NCBI GenBank assembly: GCA_002707985.1 | Contig: PAOI01000030.1 | Coordinates: 9,099 to 58,221, forward strand | Reading direction: 5' to 3' | Length of the DNA: 49,123 nucleotides | DNA from: Sphingomonas sp. | GTDB taxonomy: Bacteria; Pseudomonadota; Alphaproteobacteria; Sphingomonadales; Sphingomonadaceae | Shown here: piece by piece, positions 19,371 to 26,657 of the stretch | How positions within the stretch are numbered: the stretch's first letter is position 1 | Layout of the letters: each line of letters starts with the position of its first letter | Notes under the pieces: generated by a model | Databases searched by the model: none | The model's input: only the letters and a program-made list of their open reading frames with translations | Told to the model about the DNA's origin: nothing | Program-made: the position numbers and the translations under genes

Positions 19371-19844
19371 TCAATCCTTGGTCGTGATGGCGATCTTGCG
19401 CGTGCGCTCGGCGGCTTCGGCGCTGCGCGGCAGCGTGATCGTCAGAACGCCTTTTTTGAAGACGGCCGAAAGCGCGTCGATGTCGATATCGCCGGGCAGG
19501 GTGACGCGGCGTTCGAAGCTGCCATAGCTGCGTTCGCTAAGCAGATAGCCTTCATCCTTCTTCTCTTCCTCGGAGCGTTTCTCGCCACGCAGCGTCAGCA
19601 CGCCATCGGCGACGCTCAGGTCGATATCCTCTTCCTTGATGCCTGGCAGTTCGGCGGTGAGGCGATATTCCTTGTCACCCGAAGTCATTTCCAGCGCGGG
19701 CACCGGCGAGATACCGCTCATGCCGAAATTGAACACGCTGCGCGCGGGTGCGAAATCGTCGAACAGCCGGTCGATCTCGGTGCGCAACCATCCGATCGGT
19801 GACGGGGAAGCGCGGCGGGCGGGTGTTTTGGACACATCGTTCAT
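19371..19844 (-). CDS. Hsp20 family small heat-shock protein
   Basis: A 157-aa alpha-crystallin-type holdase chaperone. The alpha-crystallin domain runs from about residue 48 to 145 with the conserved AELPGIKEEDIDL strand, the GEKRSEEEK region and the family's GVLTITLP motif near the C-terminus. A short IxI-like tail (IAI) follows, which in the family docks neighbouring subunits. It lies 39 nt downstream of a 74-aa gene and 9 nt upstream of mgtA, all on the minus strand, and is probably expressed from the TACGTA-type promoter near 20170. Confidence 0.92.
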   Translation of the reverse strand: MNDVSKTPARRASPSPIGWLRTEIDRLFDDFAPARSVFNFGMSGISPVPALEMTSGDKEYRLTAELPGIKEEDIDLSVADGVLTLRGEKRSEEEKKDEGYLLSERSYGSFERRVTLPGDIDIDALSAVFKKGVLTITLPRSAEAAERTRKIAITTKD

Positions 19845-19883
19845 GGGATCACTCCTGACATGGGGGGCTACCGGGCGAAGATG

Positions 19884-20108
19884 TCATGCGAAAAGCGCGT
19901 GTTCGCCTTCCACCGCGATCGGATCGGGCACGATAAGCTGTTGATGTGCATCGTCATGCGTGCTGGCGGGCGGCAGCATTGCGGAGGCCGCCCCGTTCCA
20001 CCAGCTGGCGAACAGGATGAAGGGCAACTGGCCCATCATGGCTTCCCATGCTTCGCAGGCACTCGGCATGTTCGCCGCATCCCCATCGCGTTGCCGCTCG
20101 ATCGACAT
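19884..20108 (-). CDS. Small protein of unknown function heading the hsp20-mgtA unit
   Basis: A 74-aa protein. The ATG at 20108 is preceded by GGAGGAG with good spacing. The N-terminal half is polar and the middle (residues about 18-45) is amphipathic to hydrophobic with two adjacent tryptophans (SWWNGAA). It has no signal peptide and no Cys pair. I recognise no family; the short hydrophobic-amphipathic stretch could bind membranes or PHA granules, but this is a guess from context. A strong TACGTA-N4-CCCC element ends 58 nt before the start, in the same orientation, which argues that the gene is real and regulated with the island. Confidence 0.62.
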   Translation of the reverse strand: MSIERQRDGDAANMPSACEAWEAMMGQLPFILFASWWNGAASAMLPPASTHDDAHQQLIVPDPIAVEGEHALFA

Positions 20109-20166
20109 CCGACTCCTCCGTTCCGGCGCGAAAAGGCTATTTCGTCGTGCCGAAGCGACTCCATCG

Positions 20167-20179
20167 GGGAGACTACGTA
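20167..20179 (-). promoter_or_regulatory. Putative operator TACGTA-N4-CCC before the 74-aa gene/hsp20/mgtA
   Basis: The minus strand reads TACGTAGTCTCCCC. It overlaps the last codons and stop of the upstream membrane-protein gene and stands 58-71 nt before the ATG at 20108, in the gene's direction. One of the five best copies. Confidence 0.58.
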
Positions 20180-21156
20180 GGCGTGCGTTTCGCACGCAAC
20201 AGGATCATTCCCGGCACCAGCGGAAGCCACAGCGTGAGCCCGCGCAGCAGCAAGGTGGCGGCGAGCGCCGGCTCGATTGGAACGCCAAGCATGCCGAGCA
20301 TCGCCGTCGACGTCGCTTCGAAGCTGCCGAGCCCCATCGGAATCGGGCCCAGCGTCGCGACGATCGATGCCGTCATCAACGCGATGAATGCGCTGGCAGG
20401 CAACAGCGGCTCGCCGAGCGCGCAAAGGCAGGCGGCGAGCGTCAACGAATCCGCCAGAAACACCAGTGCATTGCACCCGGCCACCCGCGCGATGAGCCGG
20501 CGATCCGCCACAAGGTCGCGCGGGGCTTCTCCCATGATCTCGAGCAGCTTGCGGATCGGACCGAGCCGTTCGATCCAGGCAGGCAGCGGCCTGCTGCCCC
20601 GTGCGCGCAACCACAAGGCAAGCGACGGAATCGCGAGCGCTACCAGCAGGAAGGCCGTGACCAGCCCGACCAGCAGCGGCGTCGCCCGGCCGTGGAGCCA
20701 CAGGACGAGCAGCATGAAGAGCGCGAGCAGCGCATAGGCGGCATAATATCCCACCAGCGAAACCAGCAGTGCCGCCACCGCAGCACTGCGCGGCACGCCG
20801 AGCGCCGTCAGTCGCGCGACGAGAACGACATTTCCCCCCATCCCGGCACCCGGGAGCGCCTGATCGGCGAAAAGCTTCGCGAGCGCCACCGGCAACAGCC
20901 GACGCAGCGGTCGCGGCGCTCCGGCGCGCGCCAGCACCAGATTCCAGCCCGCGGATACCTCGACATAGGTGCTGCCCTGCAGCGCCAGTGCGGCAAGCAG
21001 CCAAAAGGGTTCGGCGCGCCGCAGCATCGCGGCGAACCGTTCGATTTCGCCGAAATGCAGCACCGCACCGATCAGACCGGCGATGGCGATCAACCCCACA
21101 AGCCAGCCGGTGCGGCCGACATCGTGCTGCTTTCGCGACTCGCCCGGGTCCGCCAT
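20173..21156 (-). CDS. Lysylphosphatidylglycerol synthase TM-region/flippase-like membrane protein
   Basis: A 327-aa integral membrane protein with about eight hydrophobic segments. The LPGAGMGGNVVLVARL stretch near residue 100 and the GPIPMGLGSFEAT stretch near residue 280 match the AglD/MprF-type transmembrane domain (UPF0104), which in MprF flips lipids. There is no synthase domain, so it is a stand-alone TM unit of unknown substrate. GGAGG precedes ATG 21156. It is divergent from a zinc alcohol dehydrogenase gene. Its 3' end carries the operator of the next operon. Confidence 0.82.
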   Translation of the reverse strand: MADPGESRKQHDVGRTGWLVGLIAIAGLIGAVLHFGEIERFAAMLRRAEPFWLLAALALQGSTYVEVSAGWNLVLARAGAPRPLRRLLPVALAKLFADQALPGAGMGGNVVLVARLTALGVPRSAAVAALLVSLVGYYAAYALLALFMLLVLWLHGRATPLLVGLVTAFLLVALAIPSLALWLRARGSRPLPAWIERLGPIRKLLEIMGEAPRDLVADRRLIARVAGCNALVFLADSLTLAACLCALGEPLLPASAFIALMTASIVATLGPIPMGLGSFEATSTAMLGMLGVPIEPALAATLLLRGLTLWLPLVPGMILLRAKRTPT

Positions 21157-21205
21157 CGAACTGCCTCCGTCAAAGGGAGCTACGGCGCCCCTGCCGCGCG
21201 GGGAG

Positions 21206-21219
21206 TCCGCAATCTTCCC
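21206..21219 (+). promoter_or_regulatory. Weak operator-like element before zinc alcohol dehydrogenase
   Basis: TCCGCA-ATCTT-CCC has a variant first half and a 5-nt spacer. It lies 37 nt before ATG 21257 or 55 nt before the in-frame ATG 21275; the second distance equals that of the stronger copies. Confidence 0.33.
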
Positions 21220-21256
21220 TATTCCAGCCGGGGCGCGGCCGCACCATCATCGCCTG

Positions 21257-22252
21257 ATGGTTGACGGCTATGCGATGCAATTCGATCACGCGGGCGCACC
21301 GCTGCGGCGCGTTTCGCGGGTTTTCGGGGTGCCCGAGCCCCACGAGGTGCTGCTGGAAGTGCTTGCCTGCGGAGTATGTCGCACCGATCTGCACGTCGCC
21401 GATGGAGAGATCGCCGCCCGCTATCCCCTCGTGCCGGGGCATGAGATCGTCGGGCGCGTCATCGCCATCGGAAGGGACGTGGCCGAATTCGGGATCGGCG
21501 ACCGGATCGGCGTCCCCTGGCTCGGCGGAACCTGTGGGCGTTGCCGCTATTGCCGCTCGGGCCATGAGAATCTGTGCGACACGCCGTGTTTTACGGGCGC
21601 CACGCGTGACGGCGGCTATGCCAGCCACGCATTCGCCGACGCGCGCTATTGCCTTGCGATCCCCGGGGAATTCGGAGACGTCGAGGCCGCGCCGCTGCTT
21701 TGCGCAGGGCTGATCGGCTATCGTTCGCTGACAATGGCGGGAGAGGCCGAGAACCTCGCGCTCTACGGGTTCGGTGCCGCCGCGCATATCGTCGCGCAAG
21801 TCGCGCGGTGGCAGGGGCGCCGAATATTCGCGCTCACCCGGCCGGGCGACGAACGCAGCCAGGGCTTCGCACGGGAACTCGGCAGCGCCTGGGCGGGTGG
21901 ATCGGACGAAGTGCCACCCGAGCCGGTCGATGCTGCAATCCTATTCGCCGCGGACGGCGCGCTCGTTCCCGCTGCGCTCCGCGCCGTGCGCAAGGGCGGC
22001 CGGGTCGTCTGTGCGGGGATCCACATGAGCGACATCCCCTCCTTCCCCTATGCCGATCTGTGGGGCGAGCGCGCAATTCTGTCGGTCGCCAATCTGACAC
22101 GCGCCGACGGTCCGGCCTTCTTTGACATCGCGCGCCGGATCCCGGTGCGGACGCGCACGCAGGTCTATCCGCTGGCACGTGCGGACGCCGCACTCGAAGA
22201 TTTGCGCAAAGGCCGTTTCGATGGCGCCGCGGTGCTCGTTCCCGGGCGTTAG
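21257..22252 (+). CDS. Zinc-dependent alcohol dehydrogenase family protein
   Basis: A 331-aa medium-chain dehydrogenase. The catalytic zinc site is CGVCRTDLH (Cys and His near residue 38-45) with GHE near 60; the structural zinc site is a four-Cys loop GTCGRCRYCRSGHENLC. The Rossmann segment LYGFGAAAH lacks the usual GxGxxG pattern (GFGAAA), so cofactor use could be atypical. It resembles the single-zinc-ADH group seen in stress islands of proteobacteria. ATG 21257 has no clear ribosome binding site, and ATG 21275 is an alternative. A second ADH of the AdhP type lies at 28971-29993, with about the same domains but the standard GIGGLG loop. Confidence 0.86.
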   Translation: MVDGYAMQFDHAGAPLRRVSRVFGVPEPHEVLLEVLACGVCRTDLHVADGEIAARYPLVPGHEIVGRVIAIGRDVAEFGIGDRIGVPWLGGTCGRCRYCRSGHENLCDTPCFTGATRDGGYASHAFADARYCLAIPGEFGDVEAAPLLCAGLIGYRSLTMAGEAENLALYGFGAAAHIVAQVARWQGRRIFALTRPGDERSQGFARELGSAWAGGSDEVPPEPVDAAILFAADGALVPAALRAVRKGGRVVCAGIHMSDIPSFPYADLWGERAILSVANLTRADGPAFFDIARRIPVRTRTQVYPLARADAALEDLRKGRFDGAAVLVPGR

Positions 22253-22445
22253 GAGATACTCTGAATTCGCGGCGGCGCGTCACTTGTTCGAAGCCGATGC
22301 CGAAAGGGTAAGGGCTCCAATCCGTCCTGCGATGCGTGCGCGCTGCGCAAGGGCGACTATGCGTCCGGGCGGCGTGTCATACGGTGAGTCAGTTCCGACA
22401 GCTTTCCTCCGGCTCTCCCACGCCTGCTGATCCCGTTCCGCGTCG

Positions 22446-23114
22446 CTATCGAGACCCGGCGCCGAGCAGGGCGATGCGACGCCGGTTACGCTCATGTTCG
22501 AGCTGCGCGCAAAAAGCATAGGCCCGGTTACCCGCCTCCTCGAGACATTCCGCGATATAGTCGGGGCTGGCATGATCAACGATTGAATCGAAATGGATAT
22601 GGTCGTGGCTCGCGAGCGAAAAAACGGTCGCGAGATAGCTGTCGAACGCCTGCCGCAGGGAAAGCCATTGCCCCTGTTCCTCAAGCCAGGGGCGCGTCGA
22701 AGCCGAACTGCTGAGGATCATCAGTCGCTTGCCATAGAGTATCGGGTGCTTCGCGCGCCGACGGATCTTCGTTCCGCCAAAACCCGCGCCCAAAACGCGG
22801 TCGACATAGCCCTTGATGATCGCCGGCGGCATGCCGAACCAGATGGGATAGACCAGGGTGAGCACGTCTGCGGCGCGCAACAATGCAAGTTCGGCGGCAA
22901 CGTCCGGCGCGGGATGGAATTGCGCTTCGGAAGGGCGTTCCTGCTGCTTGAGCAATGGATCGAAGCCGATCGCGTAAAGATCCCGCAAATCCGCTTTCTG
23001 CCCGCATTTGCGCGCCGTGTCGCAGTAGCGCTGCGCGAGCGCCGCGTTGAAACTCCGCACGTCAGGATGCCCCAACACGACGAGATGGCGCGGCGCTCCG
23101 TCGGTCTTCGTCAT
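22446..23114 (-). CDS. NAD(P)H dehydrogenase (quinone)/flavodoxin-like oxidoreductase
   Basis: A 222-aa flavodoxin-2 fold protein. HLVVLGHPDVRSFN at the N-terminus is the FMN phosphate loop of the family, and YPIWFGMPPAIIKGYVDRVL is the typical substrate-side motif of NQO1/MdaB/KefF-like enzymes, which make two-electron reductions of quinones. AGGAGG stands 5 nt before ATG 23114. It is 9 nt downstream of a 40-aa membrane-protein gene, so the pair is an operon, divergent from the pat gene. The following 193 nt to the convergent ADH gene hold no gene I can support. Confidence 0.86.
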   Translation of the reverse strand: MTKTDGAPRHLVVLGHPDVRSFNAALAQRYCDTARKCGQKADLRDLYAIGFDPLLKQQERPSEAQFHPAPDVAAELALLRAADVLTLVYPIWFGMPPAIIKGYVDRVLGAGFGGTKIRRRAKHPILYGKRLMILSSSASTRPWLEEQGQWLSLRQAFDSYLATVFSLASHDHIHFDSIVDHASPDYIAECLEEAGNRAYAFCAQLEHERNRRRIALLGAGSR

Positions 23115-23123
23115 CGCGCCCTC

Positions 23124-23246
23124 CTATAGCGGAAGCTGAACGACCAAGATCGTCAGCAACTGCGTCAGCAGGATGCCCGCCAGCCCGCCAATGCCGATGG
23201 CCAGGCGCGGCTGGCGACGCGCGATCGTCGCAAATGCTCGGACCAT
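23124..23246 (-). CDS. 40-aa single-span membrane protein
   Basis: Forty codons from ATG 23246, preceded by AGAGGAG. A basic N-terminal stretch with four arginines is followed by one hydrophobic segment (residues about 15-38) rich in Leu, Ile and Gly, then the stop. By the positive-inside rule the N-terminus should stay in the cytoplasm. I recognise no family. It is 9 nt upstream of the quinone-oxidoreductase gene with that gene's ribosome binding site overlapping its stop, so it probably is the first gene of the operon; it may anchor or regulate the enzyme (inference). Confidence 0.68.
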   Translation of the reverse strand: MVRAFATIARRQPRLAIGIGGLAGILLTQLLTILVVQLPL

Positions 23247-23300
23247 GTTTCGCTCCTCTGTTGCGCAGTAAAGGATTCCGCCGATGCAGCCCTACGGACA

Positions 23301-23322
23301 TACGTTTCTCTACGTATCGCCC
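23301..23322 (+). promoter_or_regulatory. Tandem TACGT elements in the divergent pat promoter
   Basis: TACGTT at 23301 and TACGTA at 23311 lie 10 bp apart, one helical turn. The second is followed by TCGCCCG, a relaxed match to N4-CCC, and ends about 52 nt before the pat ATG. It could also serve the divergent membrane-protein/oxidoreductase operon. Confidence 0.42.
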
Positions 23323-23373
23323 GATGGCCCCCGGCAATGCTTCTGAAGGTCGTCCTGTCGGGGAGATCGAGCG

Positions 23374-26025
23374 ATGACGGTCCGCAATCTCGAAGCGCTG
23401 TTTCATCCGAAGAGCGTGGCTGTAATCGGTGGTTCGGATCGCACCGGCTCGCTGGGAACGCATGTCCTCGACAATATCGTAACCGGCGGATTTCAGGGGC
23501 AAATCGCGGCGGTGAACCCTCGCAAGGTGGGTCGCGAAGGCGTTGAGTGGGTCACTTCGATCGAAGCCCTCAAATTCGTGCCGGACCTCGCCGTCATCGT
23601 CACCCCGGCTTCGACGGTGCCAGAACTTATCGCCCGGCTTGGCGCGAAGGGTGTTCGCGACGCGGTGGTGATTTCGGCGGGTCTCCACGATGCGGCGCTG
23701 CGCCGGAAGATGCTGGAGGCGGCCAAGCCGCATCTGTTGCGGATCATCGGCCCCAATTGCCTTGGCGTGCAGTTGCCGCACGCCCGGCTGAACGCGTCAT
23801 TCGCCCCGCGCAGCGCCGCGCCGGGCAGGCTTGCCTTCGTATCGCAGAGCGGCGCGCTGGTAACGGCGATGCTCGACTGGGCATCGCGCAGGGATCTGGG
23901 CTTTTCCGCGGTTCTTTCGGTGGGAGACATGGCCGATGTCGACCTGGGCGACCTGCTCGACATGCTGGCCGCCGACAATGCCACAGATGCGATCCTGCTA
24001 TATGTCGAAGGCGTCACCGACGCGCCCAAATTCCTGTCGGCGGCGCGCGCGGCGGCGCGCGTGAAACCTGTCGTCGCCGTCAAGGCGGGGCGCTCGGCGG
24101 CTGCCGGGCAGGCCGCGCTGTCGCATACCCGCGCGCTGGTCGGCGATTGGGACGTTTACGCCGCCGCCTTCCACCGCGCGGGCATCGTGCTGGTCGATAG
24201 CCTCACCGAATTGTTCGATGCTGCGCAGCTTCTCTCCCAGATTCGGCCCTCGGCCAATTGTCGTCGCCTGGGCATCATCACCAATGGCGGCGGCGCGGGC
24301 GTCCTCGCCGCCGATGCGCTGGCTGAAACCCACGGAGCGCTAGCGGAACTTTCTCCGGCGAGCGTCGCGGCGCTCGATCCGCACCTGCCGCCCGGCTGGT
24401 CGCGCGCCAATCCGCTCGATCTGGTCGGGGATGCGCGCGCCGATCGCTTTACCGCGGCGGTCCAGACGCTTCGCGATGATGATGGCGTGGATGCGCTGCT
24501 GGTCATCCATTGTCCGACAGCGGTGGCGACCGGGACCGAAATCGCGATCAGCGTCGCTGAAGCGACAGCAAATGCGGGCGGTCGCGCCAAGCCGGTGATC
24601 GCCTGCTGGATGGGCAGCGCGAACGCAGCCGCTGCGCGGCCAATTTTCGAGCGTGCGAAAATTCCGCTGTTCGACAATCTCGACGATGCCGTGCGTGGCT
24701 TTGGTCGGCTGGTTCAGGCGAACGAAGGCCGCGCCGCGCTGCTGCGCGCGCCCGCCCGGGTTACACGCTCGGAGGCCGATCGCGCGGTGGCGGGTCAGAT
24801 CATCGCTGCTGCGCGCGCAGCGGGACGGACGACGCTCAGCGCGCCGGAAACCCGCGCGCTGATCGCGGCCTATGGCATTCCCACCGTCCGCAGCGTCACG
24901 GCGGCGAGCGTCGACGACGTCGCCGCTGCCTGTGCGGGGCTTTCGGCGCCGTATGCGGTCAAGCTGGTTTCGCCGGCATTCCCGCACAAATCCGATGTTG
25001 GCGGCGTGCGGCTGGGACTGGCATCGCCCGAGGCGGCGGCGACGGCAGCGGCGGAAATCGCCGAACATATCGCGCGCGAACATCCCGACGCACCGATCGA
25101 CGGCTTCGAGATCGAACCGATGGTCGCCCCGGCTGACGGTATCGAGCTGCTGCTGGGCATCGCCGATAATGCCACTTTCGGACCGATTCTGGCCTTTGGC
25201 GCGGGAGGCGAAGCCGTCGAGGTGTTGCGCGATCGCGCGCTCGGGCTTCCCCCGCTCGACGATGCGCTTGCGGGGGCGATGATCGACGGCACCCGGGTTT
25301 CGCGGCTGCTTGCGGGATATCGCAACGTCGCGCCGGCCGATCGCGGGGCGATCATCCGCGCGCTCAACGGCGTATCGGCGATCGCAGTCGACTGGCCGGA
25401 CATTCTCGAACTCGACATCAATCCGCTGCTTGCGACATCCGACGGCGTGATCGCACTTGACGCACGGGCGCGGATTTCCGAGCAGCCGCGCGCGGCGCGA
25501 CTGGCGATCCGGCCCGTCCCGGTCGAATGGACCGCGGAGCTGGTGACGCGCAGCGGGCTGAAGCTGCATGTGCGGCCGGTGGTTCCATCGGACGAGGCGA
25601 CGCTCGCCGATCTCTTCGCCCATATGAGCCCGGAGGATCTGCGCTTCCGCTTCCTCACCGGCCTGCCCAAGGTGGACCGCGAGCGTCTCGTGGCGCTGAC
25701 TCAGGTCGACTATCGCCGCACGATCAACTTTCTGGCTTTCGCCGGAGACATTCTCGTCGCCAGCGCGATGCTGGTCGCCGATCCCGATCATGTCCGCGCC
25801 GAACTGGCAGTGGCAACACGCGCGGATTTCAAGGCGCGCGGCGTGAGCTGGGCGCTTGTCGAACATGTCATGCGCTATGCGCGCGCCGAAGGCATCAGCG
25901 TGGTCGAATCGATCGAAAGCAGCGAAAACCATGCCGCGCTGGCGCTCGAGCGCGAAGCCGGGTTCGCCGTCGTTCCGCGCGAGGGAGCGCCGGGCGAAAT
26001 CCTGGTCCGCCGCAACGTCCGCTGA
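23374..26025 (+). CDS. Pat-type protein: NDP-forming acyl-CoA synthetase domains fused to GNAT acetyltransferase
   Basis: An 883-aa protein. It has a CoA-binding domain (residues 1-130, FHPKSVAVIGGS), a succinyl-CoA-ligase-like domain with IGPNCLG and SHTRAL near 250, an ATP-grasp domain (about 470-690), and a C-terminal GNAT domain (about 715-883) with the acetyl-CoA loop region RADFKARGVSWALVEHV. This is the layout of YfiQ/Pat lysine acetyltransferases, which inactivate acetyl-CoA synthetase and other enzymes. GGGGAG precedes ATG 23374. Convergent with fixJ, 8 nt apart. Its presence suggests that the island also adjusts carbon metabolism by protein acetylation (inference). Confidence 0.9.
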   Translation: MTVRNLEALFHPKSVAVIGGSDRTGSLGTHVLDNIVTGGFQGQIAAVNPRKVGREGVEWVTSIEALKFVPDLAVIVTPASTVPELIARLGAKGVRDAVVISAGLHDAALRRKMLEAAKPHLLRIIGPNCLGVQLPHARLNASFAPRSAAPGRLAFVSQSGALVTAMLDWASRRDLGFSAVLSVGDMADVDLGDLLDMLAADNATDAILLYVEGVTDAPKFLSAARAAARVKPVVAVKAGRSAAAGQAALSHTRALVGDWDVYAAAFHRAGIVLVDSLTELFDAAQLLSQIRPSANCRRLGIITNGGGAGVLAADALAETHGALAELSPASVAALDPHLPPGWSRANPLDLVGDARADRFTAAVQTLRDDDGVDALLVIHCPTAVATGTEIAISVAEATANAGGRAKPVIACWMGSANAAAARPIFERAKIPLFDNLDDAVRGFGRLVQANEGRAALLRAPARVTRSEADRAVAGQIIAAARAAGRTTLSAPETRALIAAYGIPTVRSVTAASVDDVAAACAGLSAPYAVKLVSPAFPHKSDVGGVRLGLASPEAAATAAAEIAEHIAREHPDAPIDGFEIEPMVAPADGIELLLGIADNATFGPILAFGAGGEAVEVLRDRALGLPPLDDALAGAMIDGTRVSRLLAGYRNVAPADRGAIIRALNGVSAIAVDWPDILELDINPLLATSDGVIALDARARISEQPRAARLAIRPVPVEWTAELVTRSGLKLHVRPVVPSDEATLADLFAHMSPEDLRFRFLTGLPKVDRERLVALTQVDYRRTINFLAFAGDILVASAMLVADPDHVRAELAVATRADFKARGVSWALVEHVMRYARAEGISVVESIESSENHAALALEREAGFAVVPREGAPGEILVRRNVR

Positions 26026-26033
26026 ATCCGCAG

Positions 26034-26657
26034 TCAGGCCTCGGCCTGGCCCATGCCTGCCGCGAAGGCGACGCGAAGCGCCTCGGCAAGGCTGCGCGCG
26101 CGCAGTTTCGCCATGATGTTCGCCCGGTGCACCTCCACCGTGCGTGGCGAAATGCCAAGATCATAGGCGACAGTCTTGTTGGGAAAACCGCGCGCAAGGC
26201 CGTCGAGCACCTCGCGCTCGCGCTCGCTGAGCGCCCCCAGGATCAGTTCCGCCTCGGCCGCGCGCGCCATGACGTTCTTGCTCGAATCGAGCAAGGTGAA
26301 CGCCTGTTCGATCGCATTGAGCAGCGTATCATCCTCGAACGGCTTGCGGATGAAGTCGACCGCACCTGCCTTCATCGCGCGGACCGCAAGCTCGACATCG
26401 CCATGGCCCGTCAGCAGGACGACCGGCAATGTCACGCCGCGCTCGTTCAACGCCTGCTGAACCTCGAGCCCGTCCATCTCCGGCATGCGAATATCGAGCA
26501 GGATGCAGCCCGGCTGAAGCTGCCGGACCTGTTTCAGAAATTCGACTCCCGAACTCCAGCTGCGCACCGTGAAACCGGACACCTTGAGCAGGAAGCCGGT
26601 GCCGCGTCGGACGCGCTCGTCGTCGTCGATCAAATGAATCAGCCGTCTGTCACCCAT
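26034..26657 (-). CDS. fixJ: FixJ-type two-component response regulator
   Basis: A 207-aa regulator: receiver domain (residues 1-120) with acidic DDD at 11-13, phosphorylated Asp 55, the TGHGDVELAVRAMKAGA switch region with Thr 84, and Lys in RKPF near 106; then a LuxR/NarL-type HTH (about 140-205) with LSEREREVLDGLARG and GISPRTVEVHRANIM. This is the FixJ/TodR-like layout. The start overlaps the end of fixL by 8 nt. It is the only DNA-binding partner of FixL in the window, and FixJ of rhizobia binds TACGTAG-like sites, so it is the best candidate to read the elements found here (inference). Confidence 0.93.
   Translation of the reverse strand: MGDRRLIHLIDDDERVRRGTGFLLKVSGFTVRSWSSGVEFLKQVRQLQPGCILLDIRMPEMDGLEVQQALNERGVTLPVVLLTGHGDVELAVRAMKAGAVDFIRKPFEDDTLLNAIEQAFTLLDSSKNVMARAAEAELILGALSEREREVLDGLARGFPNKTVAYDLGISPRTVEVHRANIMAKLRARSLAEALRVAFAAGMGQAEA

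Noticed and set aside
20048..21264. Long plus-strand ORFs opposite the flippase-like membrane gene
   Set aside because: Composition is dominated by Arg, Gln and Pro; the minus strand has a clear membrane protein with family motifs.
22280..22495. Minus-strand ORF of about 71 codons after the quinone oxidoreductase gene, with protein-like tail
   Set aside because: Its start lies inside the upstream gene without a ribosome binding site and I recognise no family; it remains only possible.
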